From Streptomyces sp. SAI-135 (GTDB lineage Bacteria; Actinomycetota; Actinomycetes; Streptomycetales; Streptomycetaceae): a DNA stretch of 64,000 nt. A program made the translations under genes and the position numbers. Below are positions 56,202 through 62,565 of this stretch, one piece after another. The notes below the pieces were generated by a model. It made no database searches. It was not told the DNA's origin and was given only the letters and a program-made list of their open reading frames with translations. The DNA lies in contig NZ_JARXYP010000002.1 in the NCBI RefSeq assembly GCF_029893805.1, positions 620,001 to 684,000 on the forward strand. The letters run 5' to 3'. Each line of letters begins with the position of its first letter. Position 1 is the first letter of the stretch.

Positions 56202-56700
56202 GGCCCGGGCAGCGTCCTTGAGGGGGTGGCGTCGGCCGATCGCGGGATGCAGGACACCCTTCCGGACCAGGTCGAAGAGCTCCGTGCGCAGGACCTTCGT
56301 CGAGGCTCGGAACGTGGCCTCGCCTCCGCCGTCGAAGACGACGTCCACGCCCGCGCCGTCGGTGAGGTCCAGCACGGGATCGACGAAGGCCTCCCCGGTC
56401 GAGATCACGGTGTGGTCGGCTCCGACGCGCCGGGAGATCTCGGCCTCCTGAGTCCGTCACCGAGGGCCACCCCGACAAGATCGCTGACCAGATCAGTGAC
56501 ACCGCGTACACCCAGGCGACCCGGTCTCCGACGGCGAGGTCGGTCACGCCCTCGCCCAGCGCACTCACCCGGTCGGCGCCCTCCACACCGGGGACGAAGG
56601 GCAAGGCGCCGGTGGCCGCGCCCAGTCGGCGGGACCCGGTGTCCATGAAGTTCACCCCGGCCACGGTGATGTCCACGCGGATCTCGCCCGGGCCGGGTCT
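56202..56700 (-). pseudogene. Quinone oxidoreductase (MDR family) pseudogene
   Basis: Pieces of one zinc-free quinone oxidoreductase gene appear in order on the minus strand: PGPGEIRVDITVAGVNFMDT through GDRVAWVYAV (56700-56504), EAEISRRVGADHTV and DLTDGAGVDVVFDGGGEATF (about 56449-56290), then LFDLVRKGVLHPAI and PLKDAARA (to 56202). The first codons, about 90 residues of the nucleotide-binding middle, about 45 residues after STKVLRTE and the C-terminus are missing, and the frame changes between the first two pieces. The middle gap is filled by 54 bp of metK. The gene cannot make an active enzyme. It is divergent from a damaged tetR gene, the usual partner of such oxidoreductases. Confidence 0.85.
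56450..56503 (+). pseudogene. metK fragment inside oxidoreductase pseudogene
   Basis: Read on the plus strand these bases encode ESVTEGHPDKIADQISD plus T, identical to the highly conserved N-terminal segment of S-adenosylmethionine synthetase. Nothing of MetK is found on either side; oxidoreductase sequence resumes directly on both flanks. It has no start codon and is not expressed as MetK. It looks like filler DNA copied or captured at a deletion junction. Confidence 0.85.
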
Positions 56701-56702
56701 CC

Positions 56703-57173
56703 GTGGCCGCAGGCGGAAGGACCGCGTCGCGCCTGACCGGAAAGGGCGCCGCGACCCGGCGTCGCATCGTGGAAGGCGCCGCCGCGGAGATCCGCGAACG
56801 GGGCGCCGCCGGGACGACCCTCGACGACATCCGCGCCCGCACCGCGACCAGCAAGAGCCAGATGCGGCAGGGCGTCAACTGCCCGCTCGGTGTGCCGATC
56901 ACCAAGCTGGGCCGCACCACTCCGGCCGCGTAGGCGCTCACGAGCCAGTTGCTCAGTCAGTGGCAGTCGGCCATGCGCGCCGGTGTCCGGCGCCTGCAGG
57001 ACAGCGGTGAGGCCGACCGGCGGCTGGACGCCGACCGGGTCGCGGCCGCGCTCGTCGCCGCGGTGCAGGGCGGTGTGACCATCCTGATGTCCACCGGCCG
57101 CATCACCCACCTGGAGGCGGCACTGGACACGACGCTGACGTTGCCGCGTGACGCCTCCCCGGGGGCGCGTTGA
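56703..57173 (+). pseudogene. TetR-family regulator pseudogene
   Basis: The N-terminal helix-turn-helix part (KGAATRRRIVEGAAAEIRER, DDIRARTATSKSQ) is followed directly by VNCPLGVPITKLGRTTPAA, so about 50 residues including the recognition-helix end (normally LFHYFPGGK) are deleted in frame. At 56931 a TAG replaces the usual CAG of the PAAQ region; the same frame then continues with LLSQWQSAMRAGVRRLQ to the normal end. Deletion plus nonsense codon make a functional repressor unlikely. It is divergent from the oxidoreductase pseudogene and convergent with an intact SDR gene. Confidence 0.82.
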
Positions 57174-57185
57174 CGGGAGCGGGAC

Positions 57186-58115
57186 TTACGCGGCCTGGTC
57201 GAGGAGTTCCTCCGACAAGGCCCACAGGCGTCGGGCGTTGTCCGGGTCGACGGCGTAGCGGGCGACGCCGTGCAGGGTGCCGGAGCGGCGGTCGACGATC
57301 CCGGTCTCGTTGCAGTCGACGAAGTAGCGGCCGCCGACGCCTTCGAGCAGCGGCGATGTGGCCAGGAGAGCTGATGTGGCGGCCCCCTGTCCGACGGTCT
57401 TGATCAGCTCGGCGGGGACGCGGCCGCTGCCCCGGCCGCCGGTGTGCCGTTGCAGGTTGGTGTGGATGGCGCCCGGCATCAGGGCGTTGGCGGTGATGTT
57501 GTCGTCGGCCCAGCGGCGGGTCGCCTCCACCGCGAACAGGACATTGGCGGTCTTGGACTGGCCGTAGGCCAGCCACGGGTCATAGGGGCGGAAGCCGAAG
57601 TTGACGTCGTCCCACACGACGGGTGACCGCTGGTGGCCGGTGGAACTCACCACGACGACACGGGCGTTGCCGTCGGCGGCCAGCGCGCCGTGCAGGCCGG
57701 TGGCGAGCGCGAAATGGCCCAGGTGGTTGGTGGCGAACTGCCACTCCCAGCCCTGTTCCGTGTACTGCTCGGGGCAGGCCATGACGCCCGCGTTGTGCAC
57801 CAGGACGTGCAGCGGGCCCTGCCAGGCGGCGGTGAAGGCGGTGACGGACGTGGGATCGGTCAGGTCGAGGTGCACGGCCCGGACGTCCTGGTTTCCGGTG
57901 GAGACGGTGATGTCCTTGGCGACGCGTTCGCCCGCCGCCACGTCCCGGACGGCGAGCGTGACGGCAGCACCCGTGGCCGCCAGGGCGCGGGCCGTCTCCG
58001 CCCCGATTCCGGAGGAGGCACCGGTGACCACCGCGCGTCGGCCGGTGAGATCGATCCCCGACACGACGTCGTCGGCGGTGCTGGAGAAACCGAACGGGGT
58101 GGTGATGGCACTCAT
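57186..58115 (-). CDS. Short-chain dehydrogenase/reductase
   Basis: 309 residues with TGASSGIG near the N-terminus, HNAGVMACP, the catalytic Ser in VVVSSTGHQ and YGQSK. The length and AVRDVAAGERVA after the first strand are usual for the retinol/WW-domain oxidoreductase-like SDR branch that takes NADP(H). Substrate unknown. It lies 49 bp downstream of another SDR gene on the same strand; the two are likely co-transcribed and divergent from a LysR gene. Confidence 0.92.
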   Translation of the reverse strand: MSAITTPFGFSSTADDVVSGIDLTGRRAVVTGASSGIGAETARALAATGAAVTLAVRDVAAGERVAKDITVSTGNQDVRAVHLDLTDPTSVTAFTAAWQGPLHVLVHNAGVMACPEQYTEQGWEWQFATNHLGHFALATGLHGALAADGNARVVVVSSTGHQRSPVVWDDVNFGFRPYDPWLAYGQSKTANVLFAVEATRRWADDNITANALMPGAIHTNLQRHTGGRGSGRVPAELIKTVGQGAATSALLATSPLLEGVGGRYFVDCNETGIVDRRSGTLHGVARYAVDPDNARRLWALSEELLDQAA

Positions 58116-58164
58116 GAGGAACTCCTTGCTGTGTGCTGAGGCGCGGCGTGACGGCTCGGCGGCT

Positions 58165-59052
58165 TCAGGGCGTGAGGATGCGGTCCTGCTCCACCGGAGG
58201 GGTGCCGTCGTGCCAGTCCAGGGCCTTGCCGAAGCGGATCAACTCGCCGTACAGGGCGGGATCGGCACCTTCGGCGAAGACCAGGTCGAGCACGGCGGAG
58301 GCCGCCTGGGCGGGTGACTGCGCCTGGCTGTAGTCGCTGAACCAGGGGCGCGAGGTGGCGGTGTCGATCATGCCGGGGCACACGGACGCGATCAGCGTGC
58401 CGGTGGCCAGGTCGTGTGCGCGGCGCTCGGCGGCGAGGGCGCGGACGGCGGCGACCTGGGCGACCTTCGACGGCACGTTCAGCCAGACCGGCCAACCCCC
58501 CTCCTGCGCCGTCCTGTTGTGGATGGCGCTGCGCCAGGACTCGACGGCGTACTCGACCTGCTCGAGGCTCGCCCCGTCGAACAGGTGGCGCAGCCGCGGG
58601 TCGAGATGGCCGAGGGTGCCCAGACTGCTGGCCACCACGAGCAACCTGCCGCCCGGACGAAGGAGGGGGCCGAAGTCGCGCAGGACGGCGTGGGTGGCGG
58701 TGTTGGAGACGTCGATGAACTCGTCCGCCCGCTCGGCCTGCGATTCGTCGGGCAGGACGCGGGCGACGGCGTTGGAGATGACGACGTCGACCCCTCCGTA
58801 CCGGGCCCGGAGGTCCTCGGCGAGGGAGGCGATCGCGTCCGTGTCCGTGACGTCCAGGACCCGGCCCTCGACGCGGGCGCGCGTGCCGGGCAGCCGGCCC
58901 GCCTCGGACGCCGCGTCGGTCACACGTCGCTGGTCGCGGTCGGTGAGCAGGACCAGGTCCGCCGGGTGCATACGGGCCGCCAGCCCTTCGACGAGGGCGC
59001 GGCCGAGTCCTTGGTTGGCGCCCGTGACGAGGGCGATGCGTGAAGTGGTCAT
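58165..59052 (-). CDS. SDR-family protein, catalytic Tyr apparently replaced
   Basis: 295 residues from the ATG at 59052. The cofactor site TGANQGLGRAL and the acidic VLDVTDTDA are like those of carbonyl-reductase-type SDRs, and the NAG motif reads SNAVAR. Where YxxxK is expected the sequence reads NVPSK (in PVWLNVPSKVAQVAA), so Asn takes the place of the catalytic Tyr; Lys is kept. Ser in LVVASSLG is present. It may be a non-standard enzyme or a binding protein. It heads the SDR pair beside a divergent LysR regulator. Confidence 0.85.
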   Translation of the reverse strand: MTTSRIALVTGANQGLGRALVEGLAARMHPADLVLLTDRDQRRVTDAASEAGRLPGTRARVEGRVLDVTDTDAIASLAEDLRARYGGVDVVISNAVARVLPDESQAERADEFIDVSNTATHAVLRDFGPLLRPGGRLLVVASSLGTLGHLDPRLRHLFDGASLEQVEYAVESWRSAIHNRTAQEGGWPVWLNVPSKVAQVAAVRALAAERRAHDLATGTLIASVCPGMIDTATSRPWFSDYSQAQSPAQAASAVLDLVFAEGADPALYGELIRFGKALDWHDGTPPVEQDRILTP

Positions 59053-59124
59053 GCACGCCACGCTAGGGACGGTCACATCCATGAGTCCAACGAAAGTTCG
59101 GCACGGGTAGTATGCGTATTCGTC

Positions 59125-60066
59125 ATGGACTTCACGGATGTGTCGCTCACCGCGCTACGCGTCTTCCGCGCCGTCGCCGAGCAGGGAACCTTCACCGCGG
59201 CCGCCGCGTCGCTGGGTTACACCCAGTCGGCGGTCTCCCGGCAGATCGCCTCGATCGAACGGGCCGCGGGCGCCGAACTGCTGGAGCGGCGGCGCGAGGG
59301 TGTACGGCTCACCGCGGCCGGCCGGGTTGTCATGCGCCGTGCGGCGACCGTCCTCGACGAGATCGACGCGACCGCGCGCGAACTGTCGGGCCTGCCCGGG
59401 CAGGCGGGCACGGTCAGGCTCGGCTGGTTCCCCAGCGCCGGGGCCGTTCTGGTGCCCCGCGCCTTGGCGGCACTGCGCCGCACGGATCCGGATCTCCAGG
59501 TCGTCGGCCGCGAGGGCAGCACCCCGGCGCTGGTGCGCGCCCTGCGGGCCGGCAGTCTCGACCTGGCGCTGCTCGCCTCGGCACCGCCGTTCCGGCCGCC
59601 GGACTCCGAGTCGCCCCCGCTGGCGCTCCAGACCCTCACCGAACGCGCCCTCTGCCTGGCGGTCCCCGCGACCCACGCCCTGGCCCGCGGCGACTACGTC
59701 GATGTGTCCGACCTGCGCGGGCAGCGATGGATCGCCGGCTCCTCCTCGGGTGAGGACAAGCTGATGGGCGTGTGGCCGGGTCTGGACGAGCGGCCGGAGA
59801 TCGCCCACACCGCCCGGGACTGGCTCGCCAAGCTGCACCTGGTCGCCGCGGGGTGCGGACTGACGACCGTGCCCGCCGTGCTCGCCTCCGTCGCGCCTCC
59901 GGGCGTCCGTGTCCTTCCGGTCCGCGGTGGCCCACAGGAACAGCGGCGGCTGCTCCTGGCCCATCTCCCCCACCCGCTGGCCGCCGCGAGCGTCCGCGTG
60001 GCAGCGGCCCTCCGCGCGACGGCCCTCGACGCCGACACCCCCGTCTTCGCCTCACCTTCCTCGTGA
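59125..60066 (+). CDS. LysR-family transcription regulator
   Basis: 313 residues. The winged helix-turn-helix covers about 6-65 (LRVFRAVAEQGTFTAAAASL, then YTQSAVSRQIASIERAAG). The effector domain (about 95-300) has the usual two-lobed pattern (VRLGWFPSAGAVLVPRALAAL, LDLALLAS). It is divergent from the two SDR genes with 72 bp between starts, and LysR proteins commonly control the gene facing them. TAGTAT (59108-59113) is a likely -10 box for it. Confidence 0.93.
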   Translation: MDFTDVSLTALRVFRAVAEQGTFTAAAASLGYTQSAVSRQIASIERAAGAELLERRREGVRLTAAGRVVMRRAATVLDEIDATARELSGLPGQAGTVRLGWFPSAGAVLVPRALAALRRTDPDLQVVGREGSTPALVRALRAGSLDLALLASAPPFRPPDSESPPLALQTLTERALCLAVPATHALARGDYVDVSDLRGQRWIAGSSSGEDKLMGVWPGLDERPEIAHTARDWLAKLHLVAAGCGLTTVPAVLASVAPPGVRVLPVRGGPQEQRRLLLAHLPHPLAAASVRVAAALRATALDADTPVFASPSS

Positions 60067-60141
60067 CGGTGAAGCGATCAGGTGCGGCAAAGCCACCGAC
60101 GGCCTTCAGAACCTCTTTGCACCTCCGGTGACAAAACGTGG

Positions 60142-60288
60142 TCAGTGCCGCGACGTCTCGATCAGTTCGAGGAGGTTGCCCTGCGGGTCGGCGGGCGAGA
60201 CCGGACTCGAACCGGACCGCTCGACGAACTCCACGCGCAGGCCCGCCTTGTCACTCAGGACGACGGTAGGCACGCCCGCCTCGACCAT
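60142..60288 (-). pseudogene. VOC/glyoxalase-family fragment
   Basis: 48 codons on the minus strand read as the C-terminal half of a VOC (glyoxalase/bleomycin resistance) protein: AGVPTVVLSDKAGLRVEFVE, then SPADPQGNLLELIET. The N-terminal half is missing. The fragment is joined to a tetR remnant on its upstream side. The rest of 60067-60618 holds only that remnant and the next promoter. Confidence 0.7.
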
Positions 60289-60329
60289 CGCCAGACCTCC
60301 TGGGCGGGCAGGTCGACCGCGGCGGAACC

Positions 60330-60541
60330 GTTTCGCCGTAGTCCTGGCCGCCCACGAGGATCCGGTGGAGCAACTGGCGGCCTTCGCCTCCGCCTACGTC
60401 CGTTTCGCCGCCAAGAAGCCCGCCCTGTTCGACATCACCTTCAACGCCGGCCTCGACAAGTCCCGCTTCCCCGATCTGGCCGCCGCCGGCGACCAGGTGG
60501 CCCGCCTTCTGCTGCCGGTGTCCGGCCGGCCGGCTGGCTGA
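60330..60541 (+). pseudogene. TetR C-terminal domain fragment
   Basis: About 68 codons read as the ligand-domain part of a TetR regulator of the WHG type: EDPVEQLAAFASAYVRFAAK, KPALFDITFNAGLDKSRFPD. No helix-turn-helix is left on the 5' side, where the sequence changes to the VOC fragment on the other strand, and the 3' end is also cut short. Not expected to be functional. Confidence 0.72.
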
Positions 60542-60580
60542 GGACCGGGACATCGCGCGGCAGGAGTGAGTGAGGGGCTC

Positions 60581-60611
60581 TTGACCCTCACGCGGCGTCA
60601 GGCTGCATAGT
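60581..60611 (+). promoter_or_regulatory. MerR-type promoter with 19-bp spacer and dyad
   Basis: TTGACC (60581-60586) and CATAGT (60606-60611) are separated by 19 bp, the overlong spacer typical of MerR-activated promoters. In the spacer CCTCACG-CGG-CGTCAGG (60586-60602) is a dyad with one mismatch. The GTG start of the MerR-fusion gene follows seven bases later, so the gene is probably leaderless and autoregulated. Confidence 0.6.
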
Positions 60612-60618
60612 CGGTGCC

Positions 60619-61734
60619 GTGGATGATCACTGGACCGTGGGACGCGTGGCCGAGCTCGCCGACGTGAGCGTCCGCACGCTGCACCACTACGACGAGATCG
60701 GGCTCGTCCGGCCGTCGGCTCGGACCATGGCCGGCTACCGGGTCTACTCGGCGGGTGACGTCGAGCGGCTGCGCGAGGTGCTGGCCTATCGGCGGTTGGG
60801 TTTTTCGCTGCGGGAGGTCGCGGAACTGGTCGACGCCCCGTCCCCCGACGCAGTCGCGCACCTGCGCCGGCTGCGCGGACTGCTGCTGGAGCGGCGTGAT
60901 CGCGTCGATGCCATGGTGGCGGCCGTCGACAGGGAACTAGAGGCACGGGCGAGGGGGTCGGAGGTGACACCGGATCAGCCGCTGGAGACGCTCGGCGCAC
61001 GCCTGTACGACGCGATCGGCGGCGCCTACCCCGCTACCCGTCGTACCGATCCGCGGATCGCCGCGCAGATCTGGGAAGCGCTCGGGGACGCGCGGACGGT
61101 ACTGAACGTCGGGGCCGGCACCGGCTCCTACGAGCCCGCTGATCGCGATGTGACCGCGGTGGAGCCCTCGGCGGTCATGCGGGGGCAGCGGCCTGCCGAC
61201 TCGGCACCCTGCGTGGCCGCCGCCGCGGAGAGCCTGCCCTTCGAGGACCACTCCTTCGACGTTGCGATGGCCGTCTCCACCGTCCACCACTGGGGGGACC
61301 CGATAGCGGGGTTGCGTGAGATGCGGCGCGTGGCCCGCCGGGTCGTGGTGCTCACCTTCGACACCGACGAGCCTGCGTGGCAGGACCGGTTCTGGCTCAC
61401 CCGCGACTACCTGCCCGAGTTCCCCGCCGTCCTGTCGGGGTTTCCCTCGCTCGCGGGGATGGCCGACGCGATCGGCGCCCGCGCTGAACCGGTTCCCGTT
61501 CCGTGGGACTGCGCCGACGGCCTGTTCGAGGCCTACTGGCGTCGGCCGGGGGCGTATCTGGAGGAGTACGTGCGCCGGGCGATGTCGGTGTGGACGAGGG
61601 TCGGGCCGGAGGCCGAGCAGCGCGCGGTACGACGCCTCGGCGACGACCTCGCGTCCGGCCGGTGGGCCGACCGCAACAGCGACCTCGCCGACCTCGACGC
61701 GGCAGATCTCGGCCTCCGCCTGCTCATGGCCTGA
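60619..61734 (+). CDS. MerR regulator fused to SAM-dependent methyltransferase
   Basis: 371 residues from GTG. Residues about 5-110 are a MerR head: VGRVAELADVSVRTLHHYDE, GYRVYSAGDVERLREVLAYR and a long dimerisation helix. From about 155 to the end runs a class I methyltransferase: motif I VLNVGAGTGSYEP (161-173), motif II acid in VTAVEPS, and SFDVAMAVSTVHHWGDPI as the post-II region. The frame is open throughout, so this is one protein rather than two genes. It could sense its methylation substrate, or SAM, and switch its own promoter. The MerR-type operator upstream suggests autoregulation. The substrate is unknown. Confidence 0.88.
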   Translation: MDDHWTVGRVAELADVSVRTLHHYDEIGLVRPSARTMAGYRVYSAGDVERLREVLAYRRLGFSLREVAELVDAPSPDAVAHLRRLRGLLLERRDRVDAMVAAVDRELEARARGSEVTPDQPLETLGARLYDAIGGAYPATRRTDPRIAAQIWEALGDARTVLNVGAGTGSYEPADRDVTAVEPSAVMRGQRPADSAPCVAAAAESLPFEDHSFDVAMAVSTVHHWGDPIAGLREMRRVARRVVVLTFDTDEPAWQDRFWLTRDYLPEFPAVLSGFPSLAGMADAIGARAEPVPVPWDCADGLFEAYWRRPGAYLEEYVRRAMSVWTRVGPEAEQRAVRRLGDDLASGRWADRNSDLADLDAADLGLRLLMA

Positions 61735-61803
61735 GTGGTCCGGCAGGGTGGGGCTGAGCCCGCACGCACGCGCTCGGCGGAGGCGTCCCACCCGGACCGG
61801 GTC

Positions 61804-62008
61804 TCAGCGGACGTACTTCGCCGGCTTGGTGGCGGTGTGGAGAAGGTACTCGAGGGGGCCTCGGCGGAAGAACCGGGACCAGATCGCGGCGAACACGATC
61901 GCGCCGAGGACGTACATGAGCAGCGGCGTCCAGGACTGCTGGGTGTCGGACCCGCCGGGCGTGGACAGCACGGACTGGGCGACGAAGTGGCCGACGTAGG
62001 CCGTTCGC
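61804..62008 (-). pseudogene. DUF418-family membrane protein, C-terminal fragment
   Basis: The last 67 codons of a DUF418-type protein remain: RTAYVGHFVAQSVLST, a membrane helix WTPLLMYVLGAIVFAAIWSR and FFRRGPLEYLLHTATK, then the stop. Upstream, at about 62008, the sequence switches to a histidine-kinase remnant on the opposite strand. Most of the gene is gone, so it is not functional. Confidence 0.72.
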
Positions 62009-62469
62009 TGAGCGTCACCACCCTCGACGAACTGCGCACCATGGTCACGCTGTTGCGGGCGTCCGGCAGCAACGCCACCGAGCTGACTCCGCAGCCCACC
62101 CTGGCCGACCTCCACAAGCTCGTGGACTCCAGCGGCACGCACGCGAAGCTCACGGGTGGACTGCCGCCCCATGTGAGCACTCCCGCCCAACGGGCCCTCT
62201 ACCGCACGGTCCAGGAGGCCTTGACCAACGTCCGCAAACACGCCCCCGGCGCCACGGCGGACGTGGAGCTGTGGCAGGACGGCGACCACGTCGGAGTGAC
62301 CGTCACCAACACCCCGCCCACCCGTCCGTCCCTGTCCCTGCCCGGTTCGCAGCACGGTCTGGTCGGCCTGCGGGAACGGGCCGACATCCTGCACGGCACT
62401 CTGGAGGCGGGCCCCACCACGGAGGGCGGCTTCCGGGTGCGGCTGCGGATTCCCCTCGGAGCGGACTGA
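62009..62469 (+). pseudogene. Histidine kinase C-terminal fragment (HATPase)
   Basis: About 153 codons of a NarL-type sensor kinase: LDELRTMVTLLRASG, the N box EALTNVRKHAPG and the G box GLVGLRERADILHGTLE. The sensor, the membrane helices and the phospho-acceptor His helix are absent, and no response regulator follows. An ATG at 62041 could start a short HATPase-only peptide, but there is no clear ribosome site. Confidence 0.75.
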
Positions 62470-62511
62470 GCGGGGCGCGCTTGGCGCCGTCCGCGCGCTC
62501 GGGCACGGCCA

Positions 62512-62547
62512 GCGGGGCGCCGCCCCTCCCCCGGGTCGGCGCCCCGC
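62512..62547. terminator. Bidirectional terminator before GSDH gene
   Basis: GCGGGGCGCCG and its complement pair over 11 bp with a 14-base loop, between the kinase fragment and the convergent dehydrogenase gene. Confidence 0.65.
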
Positions 62548-62565
62548 ATCCGTGGTCGTGCCTGA

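Noticed and set aside
62041..62469. An intact HATPase-only sensor protein.
   Set aside because: The frame starts mid-domain next to a truncated DUF418 fragment, with no ribosome site, His helix or partner regulator, so a remnant is more likely.
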